From: Pohlia nutans
Lineage: Eukaryota > Streptophyta > Bryopsida > Bryales > Mniaceae
Assembly: GCA_022496805.1 (NCBI GenBank)
Contig: CM040091.1
Location: 23,116,336 to 23,180,335 of the forward strand
DNA length: 64,000 nucleotides
Reading direction: 5' to 3'
The notes beneath the pieces were generated by a model, which was not told where the DNA came from, ran no database searches, and saw nothing but the letters and a program-made list of their open reading frames with translations. Shown here piece after piece: positions 22,766-35,513 of this stretch. Position numbers and translations under genes: made by a program. Each line of letters opens with the position of its first letter. The stretch's first letter is position 1.

Positions 22766-23326
22766 CTCTATCTCTGCTTAGACTAGCGTCTGTTGCCGGC
22801 CTGATGTATTGAGTAAACGGAGAGTCACTGCGAGAATGTAGTCACAATATATGCGTGAGGCTGTAGAATTATGTAGAATGTAGAATGCCGGAGGGAGGAA
22901 ATGGGAGGGAGGCTGTAAAATGTAGAATTGCCGAAACAAGAGTCGCAGTTCGCAATGCTCATCGCGTACGTCACACACAACATACTGTACATACTTAGAT
23001 CAAGCGGAGCAGTGACACTTTGCAGCCGCCTACCCTGCGGGGTGCGCGAACAGAGAGCAAGAGAGCAAGTCAGAGAGCCCGAGAGAAAGGAATGTGGAAT
23101 TAATGAGTAGAGAATGAACAACTCTTTATATTGCTGGAGCAACGAGTCAAATGGTGGACTTGAAGGCTGAACTGAAGTTCCCTGTGAGTGCGGCAGTCAT
23201 TGGAGTGTTCTAGACTGTTCGATTTAATAGATCGATTGTGACCGTCCATTTCGTTCACTTTATTTTGATCCTTCCACTCGCCCATTCCATTGGACAGAGT
23301 GTCTAAGTTAATGGGTACATGTAAAC
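22766..23326. other. Upstream region of the Dof-like gene
   Basis: No protein is supported. GAGAG-rich words (23049-23095) lie on the plus strand. The overlapping ORFs on the minus strand at 22778-23285 lack recognisable features. Confidence 0.4.
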
Positions 23327-24222
23327 CCCATCCACATTATGTACACGGATGAAAACCATCCATTCATACCCATTCGTCAAGTCAAGTGGATGATTCAACT
23401 AATGAATTTGTTTTGTAGATTTCGACAGAATATGATATATTTATCCTAGATTAATGTAGTTGGTCCCCAAGATCTGCAAAAAATGGTTTTAGATTTAACA
23501 GAAGCTCTAGTCATTTGGAAATTAATTAATTTTTCAAAAGTATTCTATTTTGTGTGTTGAAAAAGAGAACCCTAAAGAATATCCACATAACTAGACATTT
23601 GTTGTAAAGCGATTTTGAAATAAAAATTAATGATTCAACATGACCTGCCCATCCTAACGGCCATGTAGGGTGTGCAATTGTCAATGACCAAAGTCTTTGG
23701 TATCCTGTCTTACGTTCATCCTTGAAAGCGTATATTTGACAACCGTAAGGAATATCACATTAGGACTTGTGTCATAGCTACTTTGGTGATTACTCGCCAA
23801 TTCTATTGGGCAGCCTATTTACACGGATGAAAATCATCCATTCATATCCATTTTTCAAGTCAAGTGGATGCTCCGGCTAATAAACTTCTTTTGTAGATTT
23901 TGACAGAAATTTGTAGAATACCATGTATTTATCATAGATTAGAGTAGTTGGTCGTCAAGTTTGGCAAAACACTTTTTGTCATCGAGATTGTCAAAAAAGA
24001 GTTTTAAGTTTAATAGAAGCTCTAGTCTTTTGGAAATTGATTTTTCAATAATATTATATTTTGTGTGTGTTAAAAAGAGAACGTTAAATGATATCCATAG
24101 AATTTGACATTTGTTGTAAAGCAATTCTCCAACAAGTTTAATTATTCAACATAACATGCATGCCCATCTTAACAGCCGTGTGTAATGTGCAATCGTCAAC
24201 GACCAACTTTGGTCTCCTTTGT
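23327..24222. repeat. Direct tandem duplication, ~485-bp unit
   Basis: Sequence from ACACGGATGAAAACCATCCATTCATA (about 23340) is repeated from about 23820 as ACACGGATGAAAATCATCC, and similarity continues through TTGTTGTAAAGC and the CAATCGTCAACGACCAA block. The end of the second copy is missing here and resumes beyond 27127 (GTCTTACATTCATCCTTG), because the 2.9-kb repeat sits inside it. Non-coding. Confidence 0.75.
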
Positions 24223-24223
24223 G

Positions 24224-27126
24224 AACCGCCGAAACGGTTCACTTTAGCGGTAAACTGTTACCGCTATAGTTTTGATACATTTTATATTTTATATTTGTCT
24301 TACCGGGACATTTTAGCTGATTAGACAAATTCGCGGGTTTATGTGTGTTTGGGTTCGGTTTTGATTGCCAATTTTGGGATTCCTTTTTACCTAGGTAATT
24401 TTGGGTGTTATTTTACTTCTAACTATTTGATTGTTTGATTTTGTGTGATTGGACCGCTTGCCCTTTTATTTTATTCTATGGTTTTATTCTATGATTGTTG
24501 CTCATCATTGAGTTCATTAGTTTAGTCTAATTTATTAGTCTATTCTATTAGTTATTTTAAGTTATTCTTTGTGGCTTATTATTTTAGTCCTTTAAATTGA
24601 CTATTGTTTTAGTTTTATCTTATTAGGCTATTATGTTGGATTTATTATTTAGTTTATTAGGTTGGGTTCATTATTTAGTCCATTATGTTAGTTTAGTGTG
24701 TTAGTTGGACTCCCGGTTAAGTGGGAGTTTTGAAAGATAGATGAAAGTTAGATTAAGTTGGATGAATTTCGCTTCTTGGATGGATGTAGTTCTGGAGTGG
24801 GATTTTAAATCCCACCCCTGTCGCTACTGTGGAGCCAATTAGTTGTGTGACGCCGTTAAAGTTTTGAGAGAGAGAAGTTGGTCTAGATCTAGATCTAGGT
24901 TTTTGGTTGGAGTTTGTGAAACTTGCAAGGAGTTGTGTGTGTGTGTGGGAGAACTATTGAGATTAATCATAAAAATACTAAATGTAAGGCTTTTGGAGAC
25001 TATCTGTAGGGAAAAAATTAGCAAAATATATTATCGTTTTGTTAGGATTGTGCTTGGACGTGAACCAGGGGGGACTTTTGGCTGTGAACAAGGGGTCGGA
25101 AATTCCGACCAAGATCAGGGTGGCGAATTTGTAGGGCAGCGCCTGTGAAGGCAGGGGCGACGATCAAGGCTGCGGCTGCGACTAAATCAGATCACAACAG
25201 CAACGGGGCTCCAACGACAGGGCGGAATCTACGGAAGACTACAAGACGACGGTGAACAGTCCAAGCTGGAGACGGCGAATTCGACGCTGCGACGGAGAAG
25301 GTCTGAAGGCCAGGGCGACGGTTGGGAGCGCGACCCAGGCAACCGACAACGGTGGGAAGCGCTTCAGCGAAGGGCGAGCGGCAGCATTGCGAGCAGCATC
25401 GACATAGCGGATTGAAAACGGGACAACGACGACGATTATCGAGGGCCACATCACCGTGAATTACGTATTAGATAACCAACGAGCCGCACTAGCGGCGAGT
25501 AGGTTATCATACATAACCGGTTGTTCACTTTTCAATCACAACCCTTGATCTTCATGATCCAAGGGCATAGGATGTAAGTTGAAAGGAGAGAAGGTTATGA
25601 GTTGCAACTTGTGATGGCGATGGTGACGGGTTGCCAATGGGATGGAGCCATATTGGCGTTCAAAGTCAACGGTTATGGGGCCGGAAGCCAGCATGAAGGT
25701 CGGAAACAAGTGACGACGAGCGAGGGGCTGCGAGTGAAGGCGGCGAGGACGACGGAATTGAAGGGCTGGGAACCGGCAACAACACGAGACGACGGTGACA
25801 GTAAAGGTTGGACGATTGCAGCGCAATTCGCGGCGGAGCCGTGAGAACAGGCGAAGACAGCAAGGCGAAGGTCACAAGTACAACAACGACGGCGACAATC
25901 GAAGATCAGAAGGCGGCGTTGACGACGGGCGAAGGGCGACACGGCAAGGACGACGAGCACTGTGAGCAGTAGACCGGCGAAGATCGGGGATCGGGGATCG
26001 GGAAGACACGACGGCCACGAGCTGTGCAGGGAGCGACGGACCTCCAGCAGCCAACGGCCGAGCGAGCCCGGAAGTGATTCAGGGCTGCAGCGAAGGACGA
26101 GCACGCAAGACGAATTGACGGCAGCGAGGGGAGAAGACGACGAGCAGCGACAGTACAACGAGCAACGGTAGTACAACGACGATCGCGACAACGAGCAGCG
26201 GAAGTACATCGACGATCGTGACACCATAGCCATCGCCATCTCTATCTCCCTCTCCGCGTGATAATACGGAGGGGGAAGAGTGATATTAGAGAGGGAGAGC
26301 TTCTCCTCCCTTGTGTACCGAATTTGTGAAGCTTGATCAAATAATTTAAACCCTAGTAATTGTTAGGAAGAGTAGAGGAACCCTATTACTCTTAAATTTG
26401 GTAGTTTTAATTACCTAAAAAATATTGTGTTCATTCATTTATTTCCCTCTATTGTTGTGAATTATTTGTTATATTTTGTATGTGTTGTTGCTTTGTGGTG
26501 TGTGTTGTATGAAATTGGTCCGGTGAAGGGTATAGCGCGAAAGCGTTGCCCAATTTTCACTGGACGAATTGAGTATTTTTGTGTGTAATTTAGAGTTTAA
26601 ATCTAGGGTTTTGGGTACGACGCGGAAGCGCTGCCCAAATTTGCCCAAAAAACCCTAATTAGGGAATTTGGTTTAGGATTGTGTTGTTTAAAGCACAAGG
26701 GTGCTTATTATTGTTTAGGTTGTTTTTGTATGGATTAGGAACCAAGGGTACATCCAACCATTGGTTTTTCATGCCCTTGGAACCCTAGGTGTTTATGCTG
26801 TAATTTTTAGATTGAGGCCAAAAACCCCTAATTAAGAGCCCTAATTCCCAAATTAAAGCCCATTTTAGAGCACTAAGTGCCTAGGGTATTTTGTGGAAGG
26901 TTTGCGGCAATTTAAGAGTTGGTTAATGGTAAATCATCGTTTTGCATGTGCTGTAATTTCTTGACATTCACCTCTTTAGTCCAATTTTTACCTTTTTTTC
27001 ACCATTTAACTTAGAAAATTCACACACATACGCCTATGTGAAAATAGGAGTCCATTGCTTGCATATATGATTGGCCCACCCTCGGCTGAACATATGGCAT
27101 TCTGACCGGCAACGGTCAAAGTGCTC
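24224..27126. mobile_element. Unclassified 2.9-kb repeat with terminal hairpin, copy A
   Basis: It interrupts the second unit of the tandem duplication: TCCTTTG precedes it and follows it (27127-27133), suggesting a 7-bp target duplication. It opens with GTGAACCG and CGGTTCAC, a stem of 8 bp around a 6-base loop. A T-rich first kilobase follows, then a GC-rich stretch of GACGACGG-like words (25180-26240), then AT-rich sequence ending in CAAAGTGCTCATA. A second copy begins at 44448. No retroelement or transposase motif is visible; the overlapping GC-rich ORFs at 25192-26239 differ in every frame and look repeat-borne. It might be a large non-autonomous element or a solo LTR, although it does not end in CA. 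Confidence 0.6.
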
Positions 27127-27372
27127 ATATCCTTTGTCTTACATTCATCCTTGCAAACCTATATTTGAGAGATATAAAGAATACCACATTAGGGCTTGTG
27201 TCATAGCTACTTTAGTGATTACGATGTACTACCCTCATTTATTTTTCAACAATTTTCACTATAATTTCATCCTAATTTCAAAAAGAAATTATGGTATGTG
27301 TAGTATTGCATGTCTGTTCATTGGAATTGATCAAATAATCCATCTCTAATCCTTGAATGTCCAAGGGTTTAA

Positions 27373-27597
27373 CCCTTAAAAGGCCCTTGGGGTCCCTTTC
27401 TACAACGTGTATTTAGCATTATAATTGTTCTATTGTGGTTTAATATGTGAATTGTGATATATTATTATATACACATCATCATCATTGTTGATTTTACTTC
27501 ATATTGAAAATTTATTGGTCATTGTTATTTTGAAGAAATACCAACGAGATACAGAGTATACTATACAGCCGCAACTAGCTTTTGGGCCATTAAAGGT
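27373..27597. mobile_element. Short TTAA-flanked element
   Basis: TTAA at 27369-27372 and 27598-27601 bound ends CCCTTAAAAGGCCCTTGG and, complemented, CCTTTAATGGCCCAAAAG. It is shorter than the ~580-bp family but has the same CCCTTTA-type terminus. Confidence 0.5.
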
Positions 27598-27601
27598 TTA
27601 A

Positions 27602-30600
27602 ACCAAATGTAGATCTCTTACACATGAAATAGCCATTATGTGACATTGATGAAGGTTATTTTAAAATAGAAAAATAAAAGAGGTAATTGCAAGTTTGATT
27701 ATTCTAATTTTTCTTTCATATGGTTTGTGCTGGACCTAGTTTACTGTAGAAACAAACAATTGTTGATCAAATGCTGAAATGATTTTGAAAGACGGTGAAA
27801 TATAATATTTTTTAAATGAAAAATAATAATTTTTTTAATTTTCTTGTCTAGTGCACTTGGATTTTTAAGGGGGCCACCCTTCGTGAAATATGCGTTTTAA
27901 TTGGAGTATTCTAAGTATATTCTAAATGCTTTCTTGAACAATTCTTTATTGGAACATAAAGTATCCTATATCTCATCTTAATTAGTAAAATTAGTTAGAT
28001 TTTTTACTTCTCAATGATGAAATCAGACCTTGTATTTGAATTCAAATTGTTTTCGGATTTCTGATCTTCATCCCTGGGGCTAGAATTGATGTTTTATTTG
28101 GCAATTTGAGAATTTTGAGTATTAGTTTAAGTCTAGAACTCAATATTTTGAGTTGAAAATTGGAGGATGATTTTTTGTAGTATCTTTGCAACTACTCTGT
28201 GAAAGAATCCCAAAAACCATTGTTTGTCCTTTTTATGCCCTTTTGTGAAGTGAATAAACTTCAACATCTTATGATGTGGAGGGAAAATTTTGTATTTAGA
28301 AGGCTTTTTGCAAATGGAACTTGCTACAGTTGAACTCAATGGCTAAGAATAATTTATTTTATTCAATTTTTTTTGTTTTTTATAAATAAAAACATTGAAT
28401 TAGCTATTGCTTTTATAGTTGTTTCAACATTTTAAATTGTGCTATGTAGAAAATAATTCTATGCGTTATTTTTTACCGCAAATTTACAATCTACGATCTT
28501 TTTAAATATCTAATCATCACCCAGGTTTTATAGTTTTCTATGAAGATTTTTTTTCTAATTTTAAAGTGACCCCAAATAAATTTCCCTAGAGGAATAAAAA
28601 AAAGCAACAAAAAAATAGGTCATTCTTGCAATCCTTTATTACCTAAAACCCTTAGGGGTATTGAACAAAACATAGATGTGTTATAGTATATGCCTTCCAA
28701 ATGTTTGATGAAGTTTGGTTTATTAGACAAAATATAGAACATCATCTCTAAAAATTATTTGTACGGGTTAAACTTCCATAAGTAACTTTTGATACCTTTT
28801 TGATGAGTTTAAAAGTACAAACCTTTGAAAATTTGTTTAAATTATAGTTTTCACTTCTAGGGTTTAAAATTTAGCATGATTGATCAAAGTTGGTTTATAT
28901 ATTGTAAAATTCAAAAAAGTAAAAGAAGTGATGGTGGGATCATCATTAGTTTTTCCAAATGGCAGATTTTATGACACTAAAACAATGTTGAAGTGATCCA
29001 CTTTGAAAAATTCTCTCAAGTGGAGTTTAATTTGGACTAACATACATTTTCTTTTAATAATTAACTTTCAAATTGATTTGAAAATTATGTCGCAGTGAGT
29101 GAACCAACTTCTAGATTTATGTACACATTATTTAAGAAAGAAAAATTTATAAATTTAGAAATATTTTATGTTGAATATTTTGAGTATCAAAACTCCCATT
29201 TTAATAACACTTTTACCAATTTATGATCAAAGTTTGAATGTAAATATAGCTTATGTTTGATTCTGAACTATAAAATCTAAAATTTAAGGCAACTTGCAAA
29301 ATTTCATTCCCAAGTACATTAAAAAAGAATAGATCTATCTAAAGGTTATCCAACACAAAGAAAATAAGTCCCTTGTAGAAATATCACATTTAAAATTTTA
29401 AAAACTCATTCAATTGAAAAAAAATTTAAAAATTGAAAGGTATTTTTCTTAACATATTTGAAGATTGGAAAAAATTCATAGCTCAAAAGTCCATCCACAA
29501 CACTCTCTTCACCTTCTCTTTTAGAATTTAAAGTGCATATTATGTACTTTGACAATGCACTAGTTTAACCTTTGTTTCATCCTCCATTAAAATATATTTC
29601 CAAATTTTTAATTCTCTCAAAAAATATTTCTCTTTTATCTGTATGGTCAATCCTACAACTCTAGATTTTACAAAAACATTTTCCTCTCTCTAAAATGGAT
29701 TTTTCAAATCTCAAAATCCTCAAAAGATCGCATAAGGACAAGAATTCTAGTGGACTGTACAATACAAACGTCCAATAGTCAAAGCTTTCATGGCACAAAC
29801 ATCACAACTTTCTTGAAATAGTAAATTTTCCATCACTAAAACAATGTTGAGGCATTCTACTTCAAGAAAAAAAATTCAATAACAGGGTTTCGTGTACGGT
29901 TTCATTTTGCAAAATCAAATTGGAAAATTGCAACTATTTTTTTACTTTGATAAAATTTTGAATTTTACAAACACTTTTTGATTGAATGTATTTTATGATC
30001 ATTTACCATCAAAATTTTCATACAAACATATTTGTTATATTAACCCTAAATGTTCACAACCTTTTACGCATGCGGAGAATTGCAAAGTTGCATGTATAAA
30101 ATGCAACTAAAAGGGATATTTTGAATTTTACCAATCCATACACATTTATGGTTATCCAAGAGCCAACGAGCTATCTAGAACAAAGATTTTTATTTTATAT
30201 TTCAATTTTCCGAGGTAGCTGGCTTTTATCACTATACTAAGGTGATACTTGGTGTTACCATGATGAAACCTAGGTAATATCAAAGCAAACTTTGGCCACT
30301 CATTTCATATTTTCCTAAGTATTTGGCTTTTTTTCCTTTCATATTTTCAAAAATACCTTCATTAGTATTAGCCTTTTTATTTCTAGTTTATCAATTGGTC
30401 TATTTGTAGCAAATTTGTTTGATGATCTAGAGTGTTAAATTAAGAAAGATAATGTACAAAGAAGGTAAATAATGTTTATTGCGTGACTCGCCAATCAACC
30501 ATAAAAGTGAGATCTTGTGGAATAAACAATGTGTTCTCTTTCATCCACCAAGCCATAGTTATAGTCCTAGTACTAGTTGTTTGTATACTTAGAATATGTA

Positions 30601-31613
30601 CATAATAAGTTAGTCTATTACTTTGGTGTTCAAACTAACTTGAAGTCATATACTTTTGGTCTATAGATTCCTTCATAAGTAATTCAATTACCTTGTGAGT
30701 AATTTAATTTCAACACTGTCGTCCCCATAGTTAAAACCTCCTTTAGTAGATAGCAATGTAGTGCTAAATTATTTACTAAAAATTAATTTTTATAATTGGG
30801 TTCATTCAAGCTATTACAAACCTAGGATGCCTCGTTTTGCGTGCTTTGGAGAGTCCTTTGGAGATTTCTTTAAAGAGATGTCAAAGAAATAAGTCATGAT
30901 TTTCATTCAAAATCATGTCTTATTATATTGATTTCATTTTCCATTCACACAAGCATCATTCTCATTTGATTATTCCAAATTTTCTACCAAAAATGTTATT
31001 AATTAGTTAAAGAAGTCCTTAGCAAGTCATTAAAATGATTAATGAAAAAAATTGGTTGAAGGTTATTTGTTCAACCTAAGTTCAGAATTGTTGTCTAAAC
31101 ATAATTTTTCTGAAATTTGATCTTTTGATTTGGCAAAGCAAATTATTTAATTTCATAAAATCTTCTTTCAATTTGTTGAATAATATCTATAAGATTTTAA
31201 ACCTATTATGAGTGTTTATACCCTTCAATATCTATTTCGAGCACTTGCGAAAATTTGCTATAATATGTATATAAAATTCATATTTTGAAGTTATTTTAAA
31301 GTTTTGATACAGTCCAGAGTTGTAGATGATGAGACTTCGTTGGCATTTGTACAATTGATTAAGCATTTGTGTCAAAATGTGTTTGAATTCTATTTTTTGA
31401 AAATTTGAACTTCATTATTATGATAAATATACAAAATAACTCATTATTTCATGAGTTTTAGATATAGCAAAATATAGCTAAATCGTTTTCTGGAACTCAT
31501 AGTCGCAAGTTTCTTGCATTTCTTTTTTGTTGAATTATTCTTTGATGACATTACGATGGTACTACAATATGTCTGCAAAATGGTATTGTTTATAGCAATA
31601 GCATAATAGAGCA
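27602..31613. other. AT-rich, geneless 4-kb stretch
   Basis: No reading frame longer than about 70 codons and no recognisable motif on either strand. Many TTGAAATTTT/AAAATTTCAA words give local self-complementarity. I see no element boundaries. Confidence 0.55.
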
Positions 31614-32067
31614 ATGGGAGCTAACACCCTTTTGCAATGGGACTATAGTTTTGATTTAGTTAGAAACAAAGTTTACGAGGCAATGACACGGTACTCCCAA
31701 AATTCATTTAATAAAAATGACATTCTTTCATTATTTAGAAAAGTGGATCTAAGTGAAGAGTCTTTTTTTATCCAACTTTCAAAAGGGTGTTCAATTATAG
31801 TACGTGCTCTATTTTGCTATGGCTAGTTGGGCATGCTCTGCCGGCTAATAGGTTTTCATTCTTATATATATCCATTCCACAATGGTTGTGTGTAAAATCA
31901 TAAAGTCTTTGTATATAATGAGCTTTGAAACATACAATCAATTTGAATTTTGAATACTTGGAAATACTTGGAAATACTTGGAGTAAAGTTTTGAATTGTA
32001 TAAATACACAGCTAAATTTATTTTAGTTATAGAAATTCCAAATTTAGATTCCTAGAGATTTTTTAAA

Positions 32068-32245
32068 TTGATGAGAATAAAACTAAAGAGGATGGACAAC
32101 ACATATGTCTTACTTGTCAAAAGAAGTCAGATCATTAGAAATGTAATGAAGTATTTTATAGGTAATATTGATGATGAAGACAAATTCTTTGAAGCTCTAT
32201 TTTCAAAAGTACCATCAAAATTCTTGATTTTTTACGATGAAGATA
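32068..32245 (+). pseudogene. Leader of a broken frame preceding the inverted duplication
   Basis: A 100-codon frame (32068-32370) begins here and continues into the inverted duplication, ending after VKRFTLNIEKYQM. The first 60 residues (basic and Phe-rich) are not in the mirrored copy. No function is recognised. Confidence 0.35.
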
Positions 32246-33344
32246 TAGACATTGACAAATCATCTCCTGCTTATGAAATTTTTAAGTTCAAGAGCACTGC
32301 AACTCTAATTGATGTAACCGTAGTCGGAGTAAAGAGATTTACTTTAAACATTGAAAAATATCAAATGTAAGAATGTTTACCAATTCAAAAATGATTACGA
32401 AGCTGTCAAAAGGGGAGATGCTAAGGTTGCAACTTTGCTTGCATTAATGGATGATGGTTTTGGAGAGTGTTAAGAAAATCGACAATGGAAAATTTGAACA
32501 TGTACATTCTTTGACTCTCATTGATGGAGTGAACAAAGGATCTATAATTGCATCAATGTTTGGATTAAGAACATCGATTCATATAGAAGATGCGTTGCTC
32601 GGCACATGTAATATGTTGCTAATTGGTGCTTTGAAGGTTTAACACATGGTACCAAAGAGGCGCTCTCGTGTATTTGGACATTTTCTTTCTAAAATGGGCT
32701 TAATATTATATATAGTTCTAACTAAAGTTTGTTTTGTACAAGCGTTTGCAAAAGAATAAGAATTCCAACATGATGCAAAAGATTTAGAGAATTTTGTCCT
32801 CAACTGAATGATCTGATATGCACAAGATGGTTGAATAATTTCATGTTTTTGCAAAAGCTTGTACAAAACAAACTTTAGTTAGGACTATATGTATGAAGTT
32901 CAAATGTACAAGAGCGCCTTTTGTGTACTATGTACCAAATCTTCGGAGCAACAATTAGCAACAAACTATATGTGTCAAGCAACGCATCTTCCATATGAAC
33001 TGATGTTCTTGATCCAAACATTGATGCAATTATAGATCCTTTGTTCACTCCATCAATGAGAGACAACTTAGATTGTATGTGTTCAACTTTTTTGTTGTCA
33101 ATTCTCTTCACACACTCTCCAAAACCATCATCCATTAATGCAAGCTAAGTTGCAACCTTAGCATCTCCCCTTTTGATAGCTTTGTAATCATTTTTGAATT
33201 GGTAAACGTTCTTACATTTGATTTTTTTCAACGTTTAAAGTAAATCTCTTTACTCTGACTACGGCTACATCAATTAGAGCTGCGGTGCTCTCGAACTTAA
33301 AAAATCCATAAGCAGGAGATGATTTGTCAATGTCCATATCCACA
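32246..33344. repeat. Inverted duplication of a broken gene, possibly JmjC-type
   Basis: Bases 32246-32754 are the reverse complement of 32846-33344 apart from scattered changes, with a 91-bp spacer. Each arm encodes the same protein pieces: DIDKSSPAY, VKRFTLN, then LIDGVNKGSIIASMFG. The minus-strand arm stays open for 86 codons (33135-32875), and after SVHMEDALLD it continues into VAPKIWYIVH. The pattern H-x-E-D followed by AP-K-x-WY resembles the JmjC oxygenase fold (Fe-binding HxE/D, then GAPKxWY), but the match is short. Both arms are broken by stops and frame changes. A transcript across it would fold into a ~500-bp hairpin. Confidence 0.6.
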
Positions 33345-35513
33345 ACACATGTGTATGTATATCCACAATCATTTTCATGCAAGGCACAATACATACCAAA
33401 TTCATCAAACCTTTTTAGACTATATTCATAAAAAAACACTACAAAAGAGAGATTGTTCAATGTACCTATGACATTTACGATCCAAAGTATATTGTCTTTT
33501 CACTATATATCAATCAATTTATACATTTTTGAGAAAGTAAAAGTGCAACTAAAATTAAAACCAAACTAAGTTATAAAGTAGATGATATCAAAACCCACTT
33601 TTACTTTTACAAGGTATTTGTTGGATGGATCAAAAACCCACTTTTACTTTTGAATACCAACAAGGCTCTATCAAAGATCCAATTTTGAAAGTCAATCTGT
33701 TATCTGAAAGTGAGTTGCTTGAGTCAAACCGAATTACAAATTTTTTAAAAGTCATTGTTGCATTTAATTGTAATCAACATAGTGGAGCTTCTAAAAGTTG
33801 AATTTGTTTCTATCTCATCCTATAGATGAGAAAATTTCTAAAAGAGGTGCAATCTTGAGTGAACTTTTAATCCTAAACAACAATTTTTTCAAAAAGTGAG
33901 ACCATGTAACTTCACTTCTAAGTGAAGTGAGACTTGGGACTTCGTACAAATTTGTAAACCCTGAATTATGAATTTTTGCACTTGGAGGTATGACAATGAT
34001 CTTCTCACTCGTCAAGCCTAAATGAACATTTTTTGAAGTTGCAAGGAGTACAATTTTGTTACTCGTGGGTTTTAGGGTTGGGAATTGACAAAGTGTTAAA
34101 GTGGGAATTTTAGGAGTTTTGACTAACTTCAATCATGCAAATTTGGTCATATATGCATTAAATGTTACACTAGCTAGTACTTCATTTACTACAAAACAAT
34201 GTATTAAGTGGATAGTTAAAAGTGAATACAAAGTTATCTGCATTTTCTACCAAGACATTAAGTTGTTCAAAGCACCCATGCACAATCAACCTAAAAAAAA
34301 TTATTTATTTAGAAACAAATACCAAGAAAATGAATAGGAAAAATGAAAAATGGAGAACACAAAACAAGAAACCCCCAAAAAAGAAACAAAACAAAGAAAC
34401 AATAAAAAATAACTAATAACCAAAAAAATAACCAAAAAAACAAAAAAATCAAAAATTAAAAATCAAACATTACAAAAACTAAAAACAAAACAAAACAAAA
34501 TTAAAAATGGGACTGCAATTGCACTACAACACGGCCCATTCGCTGCCCCTGCATAGCCTTGACTGGCCCTTGCCAATCCCGCGGACCTCCGTACGGTTGG
34601 CAAACTTGCTTTTGGGAGGGCGAGCTCAAATATAAAATGACGGCATTTTTAAAAGCCCATTTTAGGTGTTTTAAGTATTTAAGGCTCCCCTCTACCTCAT
34701 AGTCTACATTTCACATTTTACCTCTCAAAGGTAATCCTCTTAGTATTCTTTTTTTGCAAATAACATTAGTTAGGGTTGTAAAGCTCAATATATAGGCATT
34801 CTAGGATATATAGGTGATATTGTTTTCATAAAAAAATAAAAAAATGCATATCTATAATGTTTCTAACTTTGTTTTCTTTAATTATTTCTAGGTGTGCTTG
34901 ATTAGAGTGAACATCATGACGCATAACAAGTCAAGGTAAGTATTATTTTCATAAATCTGTTTATTTTCAAAAAACGTCTCATTTATATCTTTTTTTCATC
35001 TTTAAACCATTTGATCTTAGTTTTAATTACACATAGTTATGTACAATCGCATTTTGAACATCAAATTTAGATCAAACATATAGGCAATGGCTACTAAATT
35101 TAGCATATTTAGTCCTAGGAACTCAAATTTCTCATAAATTTCTCTAATTCAATAAAAATTCCACGTTAGGGCCCCTAGAGTTTAGGGGCATTCAAATTTC
35201 ATGTTGGGTTCCGAGATTTATAATAACATGCTGCTAAACTTAACAGATTTTGCCATACATGCTTAATTTCAATGAAGATTTCCACACTTCAATAAAAAAA
35301 ATAGCATGCTAAGGCTCCTAGAGTTAGAGACATTCCAATTCAATGTTGGTTCTCCAAATTTATAATTTAAAAGTGCTAAATTTAGCATATTTAGCAATTT
35401 GCAAACAAATTTGTTGCAACTTTTTGCAATTTGAAATCAATACATAATATTATGGATTAGGCCTTGAAATTCCATCTCGAATATTTTTTTAATCATAAAA
35501 TCAATTTGGTATA
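33345..35513. other. Geneless stretch with an A-rich tract
   Basis: No supported gene. From about 34330 to 34508 the plus strand is an A-rich, G-poor tract (AAAACAAAC words), reminiscent of a degenerate retroposon tail. The next 120 bp (34520-34640) are unusually GC-rich. No SINE promoter boxes were recognised. Confidence 0.45.

Noticed and set aside
25192..26239. GC-rich ORFs up to 188 codons in the 2.9-kb repeat
   Set aside because: The corresponding zone of copy B does not preserve any of these frames, and the proteins are low-complexity Arg/Ser/Pro.
31614..31826. 70-codon ORF before the inverted duplication
   Set aside because: No homologous features and no link to the neighbouring frames; could be chance.
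34330..34510. A-rich tract as a SINE or LINE tail
   Set aside because: No promoter boxes, no coding remains and no flanking duplication were found directly next to it.
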